NCBI RefSeq assembly: GCF_001544215.1
Contig: NZ_BCQB01000019.1
Location: 1 to 53,575, forward strand
Source of the DNA: Enterococcus durans NBRC 100479 = LMG 10746
GTDB taxonomy: Bacteria > Bacillota > Bacilli > Lactobacillales > Enterococcaceae
Length of the DNA: 53,575 nt
Reading direction: 5' to 3'
Shown here: positions 1-9,036 of the stretch, in pieces
Layout: the number at the start of each line of letters is the position of its first letter
How positions within the stretch are numbered: the first letter of the stretch is position 1
Position numbers and translations under genes: made by a program
Notes under the pieces: generated by a model
The model's input: only the letters and a program-made list of their open reading frames with translations
Database searches by the model: none
Told to the model about the DNA's origin: nothing

Positions 1-279
1 AGACTTACATTTAAATCGTTGTTTCTTCAATTCCAGATAAGTGCGATACTCAGACACATCATTCAGTAACAACCGAACGGTTGTCGTCCCCCAACGAATG
101 ATCCTAGAGGGGACGACACAAAGACAATGGGGACACTCTTCTGGCGTGTACTGAAGAGTTCCTTTGTAAATCAAGCAAATTTGCCCTTTATATTTTTCTT
201 TAGTTAAACAATTTTCCTCGAAATAGATATTTAGGTCTAGAATATTTAGGGTATCTTTGATAAGCTGAGTATGAGACAT
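1..279 (-). CDS. ISL3-family transposase, N-terminal part (runs off the window)
   Basis: The first 93 codons are visible; the rest lies beyond the left edge. The start is an ATG preceded by a strong GGAGGAAT ribosome site. The protein has the N-terminal zinc-finger layout of ISL3 transposases: a CPHC pair at residues 49-52, a run of basic and aromatic residues, then YLxLKKQRFKC at about 81-91 where the next cysteine pair should begin. ISL3 enzymes of this type are common in enterococci and catalyse movement of the insertion sequence. I could not define the terminal inverted repeat of the element; its outer end should lie between 280 and about 520, next to the truncated radical SAM gene, so the element may have caused that truncation. 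Family recognition is from memory of similar enterococcal transposases. Confidence 0.8.
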   Translation of the reverse strand, partial: MSHTQLIKDTLNILDLNIYFEENCLTKEKYKGQICLIYKGTLQYTPEECPHCLCVVPSRIIRWGTTTVRLLLNDVSEYRTYLELKKQRFKCKS

Positions 280-404
280 CTTGATTCCTCCTATGAATTT
301 GTTAGCCAAATTAATTCTAAAGGATTTCAGGGTGTCTTTTCTATATTTTTTTATACAAAAAAAGATGTTGGCGAAGTTCACCAACATCAAAAAGTATAGA
401 GCCC

Positions 405-444
405 AAAAATCCCTTGTCAGATTAACGTTTGACAAGGGATTTTT
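405..444. terminator. Bidirectional intrinsic terminator near IS end
   Basis: AATCCCTTGTC and GACAAGGGATT form an 11-bp perfect stem around a 12-nt loop, with A-runs before and T-runs after, so it can work on both strands. A second hairpin (GATGTTGG / CCAACATC, 364-388) lies just to its left. Both sit between the transposase start and the decayed radical SAM gene. Confidence 0.6.
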
Positions 445-461
445 CTTTTGTTCGCTATTTT

Positions 462-927
462 TCAAGACATGGTTGGCAATCCTATTCTTTTATTATTTTT
501 GAAAAAATGTGGAAATTCTATCATATCACGCTTTTCACCTAGATTACTTTGAATGTGTTTTGCTGAATTTAATGAATTCGTAACCAAAAATAATCCTGAA
601 CGTCTACAAGTATCTATGTTAAAAAATAATTTCCAACAACGCTTCATCAAAAATTTCTTTTGATTTGAGCAGCGGTTCAGAATCACATCCACAAATATGA
701 AACTCTAGCGGCCAGTATTTTTGGTGTTTAGGGTTTAATACATTTTCAATGATTGTATCAACGCCTCGAATACTAAAATGATCCACTAATGGATTATTTT
801 TTTTGTATCCTTTCTTCCCTATACACCATGCACAATTTAAATTACATCTTCCATTTACAGGATGTATATCAACTACTCTAGGAAATACTACTTCATCAGC
901 GTTCAACAATTGAGTTGAAATTTCCAT
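462..927 (-). pseudogene. Radical SAM protein, frameshifted and C-terminally truncated
   Basis: The N-terminal part (ATG at 927) carries the radical SAM iron-sulfur motif CxxxCxxC at residues 28, 32 and 35, within CNLNCAWC. The frame stops at 619. The minus-strand frame beside it continues a sensible sequence (NIDTCRRSGLFLVTN and on to 462), so a single-base change in the A/T homopolymer near 618-632 appears to have broken the gene. The joined product would be only about 150 residues, far short of a full radical SAM barrel, and the end near 462-520 abuts the IS region. The NUDIX gene starts upstream on the same strand, 13 bp away, so the two were probably one operon. The substrate is not known. 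A sequencing error cannot be excluded for the frameshift, but the truncation remains. Confidence 0.65.
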
Positions 928-940
928 TTATCTTAGAATG

Positions 941-1498
941 TCAGTTCTCATTTTGGCTACCTTTTTCATTAAAGAAATAGAGTAATAATGCTGTTAGAGA
1001 CAATCCATCATCAAACTTATTACTTGCAATCATGGACTTAACTTTCTTCTTATCTATCCATTCTATTTTTTGAATTTCCTCTTCATCAATGCCCCTTTGA
1101 AAACTATTTTTATCTACTTCTGCAAATAGAACATGAAATTTTTGATTACTTACTCCATTACTTGCATAAAAGTCAAAATGCTCTTTTTTTAAATAAATAG
1201 AGTACCCAGTTTCTTCCAAGCACTCTCTAACTCCTGCCTCTGATAGATCTTCTCCTTGCTCTACATTTCCAGCTGGAATTTCTAAACAGATTTTATTCAA
1301 AATATATCTATATGCGCTAACAAACAGCACTTCCTCATTTTCATTTTCTATGATTACTGCAACCGAATCGTTAAAAAAATCTATGAAAAAATAGTCCTGT
1401 TCTAGCACTTTTCCAACCTCGCTTAACTTATCTAAATAGATCTTATACCACTGGTTTTGTAACACAGGTTCCCTTGAAATTAGTGTGTATCTATCCAA
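941..1498 (-). CDS. NUDIX hydrolase (ADP-ribose pyrophosphatase-like)
   Basis: This 185-residue protein contains a perfect Nudix box at residues 77-99: G77, E83, then R91-E-C-L-E-E-T-G-Y99, matching G-x5-E-x7-REUxEExGU. The box binds Mg2+ and positions a nucleoside diphosphate-X substrate for pyrophosphate hydrolysis. The segment before it (FVSAYRYILNKICLEIPAG) resembles the ADP-ribose pyrophosphatase subgroup, where an arginine and the IPAG stretch precede the box. No signal peptide or membrane helix is seen, so it is cytosolic. It lies directly upstream of the broken radical SAM gene, suggesting a small accessory operon in which the NUDIX enzyme may have handled a nucleotide-linked substrate or by-product. 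The exact substrate cannot be told from sequence. Confidence 0.85.
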   Translation of the reverse strand: MDRYTLISREPVLQNQWYKIYLDKLSEVGKVLEQDYFFIDFFNDSVAVIIENENEEVLFVSAYRYILNKICLEIPAGNVEQGEDLSEAGVRECLEETGYSIYLKKEHFDFYASNGVSNQKFHVLFAEVDKNSFQRGIDEEEIQKIEWIDKKKVKSMIASNKFDDGLSLTALLLYFFNEKGSQNEN

Positions 1499-1721
1499 TG
1501 CAATCTCTCCTATCGTTAATCACTTTCTTAGCATCTGACTATGTTTCACCTTCACACTTCTTTTAAACACTACGAGTCCCTTCCGTCCAATTACGCTTCC
1601 ATCCTACTACTGTTTCGTACTTCCTTATTCTTACCGAAATAAGTAAAAACGTTTTCGTAGCTTTTACAATTTCAAACTACGGATCATGATTCGTCATGGC
1701 AAAACATTTTTAACCAAATAA

Positions 1722-1757
1722 ACAGAACAGGAAGAGGGTTTCTTCTTTCTGTTCTGT
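1722..1757. terminator. Hairpin in intergenic region upstream of NUDIX gene
   Basis: ACAGAACAG pairs with CTGTTCTGT around an imperfect AAGA/TCTT extension. There is no long T-run directly after it, so termination is possible but unproved. The rest of 1499-1800 holds no open gene that I recognise. Confidence 0.3.
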
Positions 1758-1799
1758 CCAAATTATTCTAAGATTTCTCTTTACCAACATCATTTGACA

Positions 1800-2045
1800 A
1801 AGAGCCCGAATAAACGGCGGGAGCAAAAAGCAACTCCTTCGGAAATTTCAAAAAAAAAAAACGAGCAATACAAAAAGCGTATTGTTCGTTTTTCTCTCCA
1901 ATTTCTCAAACCTGAACGACTTTTGTCTCGACCTCTCTAAGCACGAATAGATGGTGGAAGCAGAAGCCTTCGAAAACCGAAATTCACAAAAGTTTGAAAA
2001 GTGATTTTTCGTGAATCCCTTTATATTTCTCAGTGAACCCCTACT
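1800..2045 (+). repeat. Dispersed modular intergenic repeat, copy 1
   Basis: This copy contains the shared blocks AATAAACGGCGGGAGCA, a polyA-flanked hairpin, CTCAAACCTGAACGAC and TTTTGTCTCGACCTC, then the GAAATTCACAAAAGTTTGAAAAG block. Its right end lies about 40 bp beyond the oadA stop codon. The hairpin at 1862-1888 (CGAGCAATAC / GTATTGTTCG) with flanking A and T runs is a likely bidirectional terminator that would end the citrate operon transcript. Confidence 0.75.
1851..1893. terminator. Intrinsic terminator inside repeat copy 1, likely ends the cit/oad operon
   Basis: A 10-bp stem (CGAGCAATAC / GTATTGTTCG, one G-U type mismatch) is preceded by twelve A and followed by five T. Read on the minus strand it gives a stem followed by a long U-run, the expected arrangement downstream of oadA. 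Confidence 0.6.
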
Positions 2046-2084
2046 GTTTAGGACTCTTATGAAAATTGATCGTCTGTGCTATGT

Positions 2085-3479
2085 TTATGCCGAAAAATCG
2101 ATCTTCACTTCTACTGTTTGAAGAGGTATATCGTAAAATGGGTCTTCTCTGCGCCCAAGAAAATCTTTGGCTTGTTTTGGAAATAGAGCATACATCAAAA
2201 CATCTTCTTCTGTTTTCGCATATTCTGCAATTTCCTTACGAAATTCCGGTAGTTGTGATGCAATCAAATCAGCAGGTCGAACAGTAACAACTGCTTCTTG
2301 ACCGATGATGAGTTCTTTGATTTCCTCACTGATCGGTACTGGAGCTTTTCCATAAAGCCCTCTGACGTAATCCTTGATTTCACTGGGCACTAATTTATAG
2401 CGTTCACCAGAGATCACATTCATCAGTTCTTGTGTACCTACCATTTGAGAAAGTGGCGTAACAAGTGGCGGGTAACCCAAATCTGCGCGAACTTTTGGTA
2501 CTTCTGCCAAAACATCTTCATATTTGTCTTGAAGTCCTTGTTCGGTCAATTGACTAAGCAAGTTCGAGAGCATACCACCTGGAACTTGGTAGATCAACGT
2601 TTTAGGCTCGATGTCCTTCACTTTGGGATTCAAGAGGCCTTCTTCTCTAAAACGGTCACGTACAGGATTGAAATGTTCAGCAATCTGCGCCACTTTGTCC
2701 ATATCTAAACCAGTATCAAAGCCCATTTCGGCTAACGTCATCGCTATCGATTCCGTAGCAGGCTGACTTGTTCCGCCAGCAAAAGAAGAAATGGCCGTAT
2801 CGATGATATCAGCTCCTGCTTCAGCGACTTTCAGATACGTCATTTCAGCAATTCCACTGGTCGCATGCGTATGGACTTCTAAAGGTAGATCAATCGTTTC
2901 TTTGATACGGCTGACTAATTCAAAACCAGTGTGTGGCGTCAATACACCGGCCATATCTTTGATACAGATAGAATCCGCACCTGTATCCGCCATTTCTTTT
3001 GCTAATTGGACAAAATAATCGACTGTATGAATCGGACTTGTCGTATAAGAAATAGCTGCTTGACAATGCCCACCTGCTTCTTTTGCTGTGACGATCGCAG
3101 TTTGTAGATTGCGGGTATCATTCAATGCATCAAATACTCGAATGATATCTATCCCATTTTGGATCGATTTTTCAACAAAATCACGCACAACATCATCCGC
3201 ATAATTTTTATACCCTAACAAATTTTGTCCTCGCAGCAACATCTGTAATTTTGTGTTTTTTACTTCTTTACGAATCGTTCGTAATCGTTCCCAGGGATCT
3301 TCATTCAAAAATCTTAGGCAGGAATCAAAGGTCGCCCCTCCCCACATTTCTAGAGAATGGTACCCTGCCTGATCCATTGTTTTTAAGATAGGCAACATGT
3401 CACTTGTTGGCATGCGTGTAGCAATCAAGCTTTGTTGGCCATCACGTAAAACGGTTTCCATGAACTGGATTTTTTTCAT
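2085..3479 (-). CDS. oadA: Oxaloacetate decarboxylase alpha chain (carboxyltransferase)
   Basis: OadA transfers the carboxyl group of oxaloacetate to biotin, giving pyruvate. The 464-residue protein is a carboxyltransferase TIM barrel with LRDGQQ at residues 11-16, the carboxylation lysine in IKDMAG (K174) and metal-ligand histidines in HTHAT (203 and 205), followed by the conserved C-terminal carboxylase domain. It ends near residue 464 without a biotinyl domain, unlike the roughly 590-residue enterobacterial OadA; biotin is instead supplied by the separate OadD protein encoded in the same operon. The start has an AAAGGAGA ribosome site 8 nt upstream and overlaps the end of citX by 38 bp, pointing to translational coupling. 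It is the last gene of the minus-strand cit/oad operon, as in E. faecalis. Confidence 0.93.
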   Translation of the reverse strand: MKKIQFMETVLRDGQQSLIATRMPTSDMLPILKTMDQAGYHSLEMWGGATFDSCLRFLNEDPWERLRTIRKEVKNTKLQMLLRGQNLLGYKNYADDVVRDFVEKSIQNGIDIIRVFDALNDTRNLQTAIVTAKEAGGHCQAAISYTTSPIHTVDYFVQLAKEMADTGADSICIKDMAGVLTPHTGFELVSRIKETIDLPLEVHTHATSGIAEMTYLKVAEAGADIIDTAISSFAGGTSQPATESIAMTLAEMGFDTGLDMDKVAQIAEHFNPVRDRFREEGLLNPKVKDIEPKTLIYQVPGGMLSNLLSQLTEQGLQDKYEDVLAEVPKVRADLGYPPLVTPLSQMVGTQELMNVISGERYKLVPSEIKDYVRGLYGKAPVPISEEIKELIIGQEAVVTVRPADLIASQLPEFRKEIAEYAKTEEDVLMYALFPKQAKDFLGRREDPFYDIPLQTVEVKIDFSA

Positions 3480-4020
3480 AAAATCGTCTCCTTTCTTTGT
3501 CTACGATTGCTTGGATTGCGTACTGCATTTCTTTCACCGTATGCGTTCTTGAACGGCCGCATACTTTCGCTTCTTCTGTACAAAGCAAACATTTTCGCTT
3601 AGGATATCCCAATTTTTCACGGGTAAGAGGTTGAATATTTTCTGTAAATGCGAGTACGTCGATATCTGCCAATCGACCAAATGGATGTTCCTCTTCGATC
3701 ACGACCATTTTTTGTTTCGCTTCTTTTTGTGTTACATTGAGTTTTAAATAATACTCTGAACCTGTCCATTCATGATGGAGTACTTTTGCGCCCATTTCTT
3801 CTTCTGAAAAAGCCTGTTCGATTTCTTTCACCAAGACGAGAAAGACATTCTGCCATTCATATGAATTTTTGATTGGCCCAGGAATATTCAGGGTCAAACA
3901 AACCAGACTTTTATTTTTTTCTTGCCCTAATAACTTTTTCTGTCTTTCCGCTCTGTTGGATCGCGCAGTTAGCATTTGCTCTAAAGTAATCGTGCGCCCT
4001 TTAAATAATTCGTTAGACAT
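3442..4020 (-). CDS. citX: Apo-citrate lyase phosphoribosyl-dephospho-CoA transferase
   Basis: CitX attaches the 2'-(5''-triphosphoribosyl)-3'-dephospho-CoA prosthetic group, made by CitG, onto the acyl carrier subunit CitD. I place the start at the ATG at 4020, giving 192 residues beginning MSNELFKGRTITLEQML, because the family starts shortly before the G-x3-TLE-x-ML-x-AR signature; an upstream in-frame ATG at 4050 would add ten residues inside citF. The start overlaps the citF stop by 8 bp. Visible family features are the ARSNRAERQ stretch near the N-terminus and a cysteine-rich segment RKCLLCTEEAKVCGRSR near the C-terminus. It belongs between citF and oadA in the operon, so its job follows from context as well as sequence. 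Confidence 0.9.
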   Translation of the reverse strand: MSNELFKGRTITLEQMLTARSNRAERQKKLLGQEKNKSLVCLTLNIPGPIKNSYEWQNVFLVLVKEIEQAFSEEEMGAKVLHHEWTGSEYYLKLNVTQKEAKQKMVVIEEEHPFGRLADIDVLAFTENIQPLTREKLGYPKRKCLLCTEEAKVCGRSRTHTVKEMQYAIQAIVDKERRRFYEKNPVHGNRFT

Positions 4021-5545
4021 TTTTGACCACATCGATGATCGTGCCATCACGGTATTCGATCAAAGCGACTACTTTTTCCCCATATTCGATTGACTCGGGC
4101 GTGCCAACGATTTGATAGGCTTTTTCTTTTAGTTCTTCCAGCGTGAATTGTGGGATATCTACGGTATTAAAATGAGCCAATAAGTCTGAGCGGTTTGGAT
4201 TGATCGCAATACCTACTTCTGTGACTACGACGTCGATACTTGAGCCTGGTGTGACTACTGTATTGACTTGATCCACGATCGTAGGGATTCTTCCACGAAC
4301 TAACGGAGCGATAACTAGGCTCATTTTACATGCCATACTCGTATCTGAATGCCCGCCAGAAGCTCCACGGATCACCCCATCGGACCCAGTGATCACGTTG
4401 ACGTTATAATCCGTATCGATCTCCAAAGCAGATAAGATAGCCGTATCTAGCTGATTGATCACTGAACCTTTACTTGAAGGTGATGCATACATATTGGCAT
4501 CAATCTCATAATGCTGGTCATTTTTCCCTAACGACAATGCAGAAGAATGATCAAAATCTTGGACATCGATGATTTTTCCAACTAAGCCTTCTTCTAATAA
4601 TTCAACCATGGCATTCGTGATTCCGCCAAGAGCAAAACTTGCAGTAATCCCATCTTCGATCATTGCTTCTCGCAAAAAGCGTGAAACAGCTAATGCTGCG
4701 CCCCCTGTCCCTGTTTGGAAGGAGAAACCTTCACGGTAATAAGGCGAATTCGTGATTACTTTCGCTGCATATTCAGCAATCAATAATTCTTTGGGATTTT
4801 TTGTAAATCGAGTGGCACCTTTAGCAATTCCTTCTGGATCACCGATTTCATCAATCTCCACTACAAAATCAACATCCGTTTGTGGAATGCTGATGGGGGT
4901 GTTCGGGAAAGGAACAAGCGTGTCTGTGATGATGACTACCTGATCTGCATATTTCGCATCAACCATTGCATAGCCCAGAGAGCCACAAATGGCCTTCCCT
5001 ACCGTACCATTCGCATTTCCATAAGCATCTGAACTAGGCGCTCCTAGAAATGCCACATCGATATGGATATCCCCAGTGGCAATTGCGCGAGCCCGTCCAC
5101 CATGTGAACGAATAATCACTGGATTCTCCATGATTCCTTCAGAGATAGCTGCCCCGACTTTATCTCTTAGACCGCTGGAAGTAATGTTTGTGACTACTCC
5201 GTTTTTGATATGCTCAATCAAGGGCTCGTGTACATTTGCAATGGAACTTGGCGCAATCGTCAGATTTTTGATGCCCATGTGCGCAATTTCTGCCAATACT
5301 TGGTTCATCACTCGATCGCCTTCACGAAAATGATGATGGAAGGAAATCGTCATGCCGTCTTTTAACCCTGTTTTTTCGATTGCTTCACGTAGACTGCCTA
5401 CTAATTTTGTTTCTCGTGGTTTTCTTGGCACAATCCTGCGACTGGCTTCATCATATGGTGTGATATGCGCCAATTCTCCTTCGAAAATATCGTAATGTTC
5501 AGCGATTTCTTGAGGAATCTCTTTTCCCGCTTTGTTTCTAACCAT
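4013..5545 (-). CDS. citF: Citrate lyase alpha subunit (citrate:acetyl-ACP transferase)
   Basis: CitF exchanges the acetyl group on the CitD acyl carrier for citrate, forming citryl-ACP and releasing acetate. The 510-residue length is normal for the family. Recognisable stretches include the N-terminal MISFHHHFREGD region, SSGLRDKVGAAI, the glycine-rich FQTGTGGAALAV segment and the C-terminal GASGGHSDT and DLLAHFNTVDIPQ segments typical of CitF. No membrane segment is present; it acts in the cytosolic citrate lyase complex with CitE and CitD. Only 2 bp separate its start from the citE stop, consistent with one polycistronic transcript. Start is the ATG of MVRNKAGKEIP. Confidence 0.95.
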   Translation of the reverse strand: MVRNKAGKEIPQEIAEHYDIFEGELAHITPYDEASRRIVPRKPRETKLVGSLREAIEKTGLKDGMTISFHHHFREGDRVMNQVLAEIAHMGIKNLTIAPSSIANVHEPLIEHIKNGVVTNITSSGLRDKVGAAISEGIMENPVIIRSHGGRARAIATGDIHIDVAFLGAPSSDAYGNANGTVGKAICGSLGYAMVDAKYADQVVIITDTLVPFPNTPISIPQTDVDFVVEIDEIGDPEGIAKGATRFTKNPKELLIAEYAAKVITNSPYYREGFSFQTGTGGAALAVSRFLREAMIEDGITASFALGGITNAMVELLEEGLVGKIIDVQDFDHSSALSLGKNDQHYEIDANMYASPSSKGSVINQLDTAILSALEIDTDYNVNVITGSDGVIRGASGGHSDTSMACKMSLVIAPLVRGRIPTIVDQVNTVVTPGSSIDVVVTEVGIAINPNRSDLLAHFNTVDIPQFTLEELKEKAYQIVGTPESIEYGEKVVALIEYRDGTIIDVVKNV

Positions 5546-5547
5546 CT

Positions 5548-6435
5548 TTACATCCCCTCCTCTGAGATTAATTTAGCTGCTTTTGCAAGTGCAATCACTC
5601 GTTGCGCACGTTCTACGATTGGTTTGTCGATCATTTTTCCGTTGAGTGAAATGACACCAGAACCTTTTGCTTCCGCTTCGTTGATTGCCCAAATCACTTC
5701 TTTTGCATGTTGGATCTCTTTTTCTGTTGGTGCATAGATGGCATTGACTAATGGGATCTGTCGAGGATTGATCACGGATTTTCCATCGAAACCTAGCTGT
5801 TTGATCAAGTTTGTTTCTGCTTGGAAGCCTTCGACATTGTCTACATCAGAATAAACGGTATCGATTGCTGCGATTCCTGCTGCTCGTGCCGCATGTAAAA
5901 TCATATTTCGTGCAAAAAACAGTTCTTGCCCATCTGGATATCGTTTTGTTTTCATATTCGTCACATAATCTTCTGCGCCCAAAGCAATCCCAATCAGTCG
6001 AGTAGATGCTTGCGCGATTTCTCGTGCATTCAACACACCTTCTGCAGATTCGATCGCTGCCATCATTTTTGTTGTACCAACTGGGATCTGATTGCTTTCT
6101 TCCACTAGTGTAATTGCTTCATCCACATCAATGATATCTTGGGCTGTCTCTGTTTTAGGTAATCGAATGACATTGACACCTGCTAAAACGACTGCTTCAA
6201 TATCTTGTTTTCCGACAGTATCTAATCCATTGATTCGCACAACTGTTTCAACTGCTGAATAATCAAAGGTCTTTAAAGCAAAATGGACAAGTGTCCGTGC
6301 TGCATCTTTTTCTTTTAACGAAACCGCATCTTCTAGATCAAACATGATGGAATCTGCTCCATATAGTGGCGCATCGCGAAGCATTGCCGCATTTGCACCT
6401 GGAACAAACATCATCGTTCTTCTTAAACGTTCCAT
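5548..6435 (-). CDS. citE: Citrate lyase beta subunit (citryl-ACP lyase)
   Basis: CitE splits (3S)-citryl-ACP into oxaloacetate and acetyl-ACP. The 295-residue TIM-barrel protein begins [15 protein letters not shown] and carries the family signature [17 protein letters not shown], whose acidic residues and neighbouring arginine bind Mg2+ and the substrate, and later the [13 protein letters not shown] and [11 protein letters not shown] segments with further metal-binding glutamate and aspartate. The start overlaps the citD end by 13 bp, so translation is probably coupled to citD. It sits in the standard order citC-citD-citE-citF. Confidence 0.95.
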   Translation of the reverse strand: MERLRRTMMFVPGANAAMLRDAPLYGADSIMFDLEDAVSLKEKDAARTLVHFALKTFDYSAVETVVRINGLDTVGKQDIEAVVLAGVNVIRLPKTETAQDIIDVDEAITLVEESNQIPVGTTKMMAAIESAEGVLNAREIAQASTRLIGIALGAEDYVTNMKTKRYPDGQELFFARNMILHAARAAGIAAIDTVYSDVDNVEGFQAETNLIKQLGFDGKSVINPRQIPLVNAIYAPTEKEIQHAKEVIWAINEAEAKGSGVISLNGKMIDKPIVERAQRVIALAKAAKLISEEGM

Positions 6436-6731
6436 GAGTCGATCTCCTTCCAGTCATAACTTTCTTCTTCCGCTGCGCGATGGACAGCAGTAATCAAACG
6501 AGCAACGATCGTACAATCTAAGGCACCTTTGTCCACTGCTGTTACTTTTGCTCGTGTAATCCCCAATTGTTGTAAGGTAGTGGTCATCATCTCACGAATC
6601 TGTTTCCCAAATTGTTTTTCCACGCTGCTTTCTAATGAAAGTTCGATTTGCTCCTGTTCATTGGGTGCAATAGTAATTAAAATATCACTTGATTCTACTG
6701 TACCGGCAGAAGCGATTTTTTTGATTTCCAT
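6423..6731 (-). CDS. citD: Citrate lyase gamma subunit (acyl carrier protein)
   Basis: CitD is the small carrier whose serine holds the phosphoribosyl-dephospho-CoA prosthetic group. I start it at ATG 6731 ([19 protein letters not shown]), 102 residues, because other CitD proteins begin MEIKK and an AAGGAG ribosome site lies 8 nt upstream; an in-frame GTG at 6740 would overlap citC but leaves no space for a ribosome site. The modified residue is expected to be Ser14 in the GTVESSD motif. The gene begins 5 bp after the citC stop and overlaps citE by 13 bp. Confidence 0.93.
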   Translation of the reverse strand: MEIKKIASAGTVESSDILITIAPNEQEQIELSLESSVEKQFGKQIREMMTTTLQQLGITRAKVTAVDKGALDCTIVARLITAVHRAAEEESYDWKEIDSWNV

Positions 6732-6736
6732 TCGTT

Positions 6737-7741
6737 TCACTCCTTGATTATTTTCAATTTATGCAAATACATGTAAGTCGTCTCTGGCAGAAATTTTTTT
6801 AAAAGAGGCAAGTCATTTTTTTGAATGGCTTCACGAACTTTTGTCGCACTGATGATCGAATCATCAACCTGTAAGCGAGGAATGATCGTCAAAGTTATTT
6901 CTGGATAAAAGACAGCTTTCATTGCTTCGTTATACTTATTCGTTACTGGCGAAAATGGTTCTTCACCGACATAGCGCCGTTTGATCATTAAGATAGGTGC
7001 AATCTTTTGCTTGAACAATTGTGCATCAAAGGTAGCCTGTAGCTGAGCAAGTTCTAATGGCGCACGCTCTTTTAGAAAATAAGCAGGAAATACGGCTGAC
7101 GATACGAGATACTCGTTGGTCGTCAACACCACCACATTTTTTAAATGTGCAACCCCCATTTTCACCATTTCCAATCGATCTCTTGCAGAAAATTCAGAGC
7201 GCTCTTCTGATAGAACAAAGACATAGACTTGTTCACTTTCAGCTGCTGCTGTCTCAATCAAATATTGATGCCCTTTGGTAAAAGGATTGGCATTCATCAC
7301 GATTGCACTTTGGTTTTGCCCTTCTTTTTTTCTACTTCGCAAATATGCTTCATATTGATTGAAGGAAGGCGCTCCGAGTTCCATGAAACTGATCGTTTGA
7401 GTCGTTAAGATTTCTTGGAAACCCAAAGAATGAAAAATCGCTTGATTCTCTGGCTTTGTATATACAAACAGATGGTTTTGGTCCACCGCTCTTAATCGTT
7501 CCACTAAATGTGTGATGATACTTGTTAAAAGATTCTCAGATTGATAGTTCTTACAAACAGCGAGACATTTGATGATTTTCCCTTGATAAGAACCTGTAGC
7601 AATCAGTTGGCCTTGTTCATAAATGCCCACCGTGTATTCCACTGGTTCATCTGTGCGCAATCCTGTTTTTTCTAACAGCGCGCGCCATTGTTGCCATGCT
7701 TTTTTATCTTGAGCTAACCACAAACGTTTTGGATTCTCCAT
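6737..7741 (-). CDS. citC: [Citrate (pro-3S)-lyase] ligase
   Basis: CitC uses ATP and acetate to acetylate the thiol of the prosthetic group on CitD, which activates citrate lyase. The 334-residue protein has an N-terminal GNAT-like region (about 1-115) and a nucleotidyltransferase-like domain opened by NANPFTKGH at residues 150-158, the HxGH-class ATP-binding motif, with a downstream [10 protein letters not shown] segment corresponding to the (I/V)SST motif of such enzymes. It is cytosolic. In this operon it follows the oxaloacetate decarboxylase membrane genes and precedes citD, as in E. faecalis. Confidence 0.93.
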   Translation of the reverse strand: MENPKRLWLAQDKKAWQQWRALLEKTGLRTDEPVEYTVGIYEQGQLIATGSYQGKIIKCLAVCKNYQSENLLTSIITHLVERLRAVDQNHLFVYTKPENQAIFHSLGFQEILTTQTISFMELGAPSFNQYEAYLRSRKKEGQNQSAIVMNANPFTKGHQYLIETAAAESEQVYVFVLSEERSEFSARDRLEMVKMGVAHLKNVVVLTTNEYLVSSAVFPAYFLKERAPLELAQLQATFDAQLFKQKIAPILMIKRRYVGEEPFSPVTNKYNEAMKAVFYPEITLTIIPRLQVDDSIISATKVREAIQKNDLPLLKKFLPETTYMYLHKLKIIKE

Positions 7742-7753
7742 TTGACCCCTTCT

Positions 7754-7879
7754 TTATTTTTTTACTGGGAACAGCTTTGCTAAAGTTAATGAGGCTAAGT
7801 AGATGATCAAGATAACTGCAAAAACACCGCCCCAACCGAAAAGTAATAGTTCTAATGATACCCACAAATCATGTGTCAT
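7754..7879 (-). CDS. Tiny membrane protein, OadG-like (sodium-pump decarboxylase gamma chain candidate)
   Basis: A 41-codon reading frame begins at ATG 7879 with a GAAGGAGGAAGACAG ribosome region and encodes MTHDLWVSLELLLFGW followed by a hydrophobic helix (about residues 10-35) and the basic end KLFPVKK. It lies exactly between oadB and citC, 15 bp after the oadB stop. Oxaloacetate decarboxylase gamma chains (OadG) are short single-helix membrane proteins that hold the alpha and beta subunits together, so by position and shape this is the likely gamma chain. It lacks the hydrophilic C-terminal zinc-binding tail of enterobacterial OadG, so the sequence match is weak and the call rests mainly on context. 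It is easy to miss because of its length. Confidence 0.65.
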   Translation of the reverse strand: MTHDLWVSLELLLFGWGGVFAVILIIYLASLTLAKLFPVKK

Positions 7880-7894
7880 CTGTCTTCCTCCTTC

Positions 7895-9010
7895 TTAAGT
7901 TAATAAGGCTAATAACAGCCCACCAGCGATAACCGATGCGATCTGTCCCGAAACATTCGCGCCTGCTGCATGCATCAAAATAAAGTTTTGCGGATCTTCA
8001 TCTGTTGCCATTTTTTGGATCACTCGACTAGACATTGGAAATGCAGAGATACCTGCTGCACCAATCATTGGATTGACTTTTTCTTTACGGAAAAGGTTCA
8101 ATAACTTCGCAAACAATACCCCACCGATCGAATCCATGATGAACGCCACTAATCCTAGTGCAATGACCATCAACGTATCGATTTGCAGGAATTCTTCATA
8201 TTGCATTTTCACTGAGATCGATAACCCTAAAAGAATACTGATAATGTTGACCAGTTCATTTTGCGCAGTAATAGAAAGTCGATCTAATACGCCACATTCT
8301 CTTAACAGATTCCCAAACATCAAGAAATCTACAAGTGGCAACGATACTGGTGCAATCAATCCAGCAACGATCGAGATCACAATTGGAAAAAGAATCTTCG
8401 CTGTTTGTGAGACTTCACCTGCTCGATAGTTCATTCTGATCCGACGTTCATTTTTAGTTGTTACTGCTTTGATGGCTATAGGCTGGATGATTGGTACTAA
8501 CGCCATGTAGGAGTAAGCGGCAACCATGATCGCTCCCATGTATTTTGAGTTCAGTGTGTTCGCTACAAAAATAGAAGTAGGTCCATCGGCTGCACCAATG
8601 ATCCCGATAGATGCAGCATCATTTAAATCAAATCCTAGCAACACCGCCATAATGATCGTAAAGAAGATCCCAAACTGAGCAGCGGCTCCGAATAACAATA
8701 GGAATGGATTTTGCAACAATGGACCAAAGTCGATCATTGCACCGATCCCGATAAATAATAGCAATGGAAATAGTTCTGTATTGATCCCCATATCAAAGAG
8801 TACTTGGAATGGTCCCGCCTCTCCACCGGCACTCAATACTCCTGAGTTCGGAAAATTGACTAAGATCGTTCCTAAGCCCATCGGTACTAATAAAGTTGGC
8901 TCATATTCTTTTTTGATTCCCAGATACATCAGCACGCCACCGATGATCATCATGACCAAGCGACCAGGTTCAGCCCCGATCCCCATCACACCTTCTAACA
9001 AAGTCTCCAT
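7895..9010 (-). CDS. oadB: Oxaloacetate decarboxylase beta chain, Na+-pumping membrane subunit
   Basis: OadB decarboxylates carboxybiotin and couples the energy to Na+ export. The protein is strongly hydrophobic with about nine or more helices and carries the family segments LLFIGIGAMIDFGPLL, GAADGPTSIFVANTL (with the functionally important aspartate in the AADGP loop) and the C-terminal AAGISAFPMSSRVIQ and HAAGANVSGQI stretches. I start it at ATG 9010 (METLLEGVMGIG, 371 residues), with GAGGAAG 8 nt upstream; an in-frame GTG three codons earlier overlaps that ribosome site. It forms the membrane part of the complex with OadA, OadD and probably the tiny downstream protein. Confidence 0.94.
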   Translation of the reverse strand: METLLEGVMGIGAEPGRLVMMIIGGVLMYLGIKKEYEPTLLVPMGLGTILVNFPNSGVLSAGGEAGPFQVLFDMGINTELFPLLLFIGIGAMIDFGPLLQNPFLLLFGAAAQFGIFFTIIMAVLLGFDLNDAASIGIIGAADGPTSIFVANTLNSKYMGAIMVAAYSYMALVPIIQPIAIKAVTTKNERRIRMNYRAGEVSQTAKILFPIVISIVAGLIAPVSLPLVDFLMFGNLLRECGVLDRLSITAQNELVNIISILLGLSISVKMQYEEFLQIDTLMVIALGLVAFIMDSIGGVLFAKLLNLFRKEKVNPMIGAAGISAFPMSSRVIQKMATDEDPQNFILMHAAGANVSGQIASVIAGGLLLALLT

Positions 9011-9036
9011 AAACGTCACTTCCTCTTTTCTTTAAA

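Noticed and set aside
1541-1556. parS-like TGTTTCAC near the NUDIX start
   Set aside because: Only the first half matches; the second half has several mismatches.
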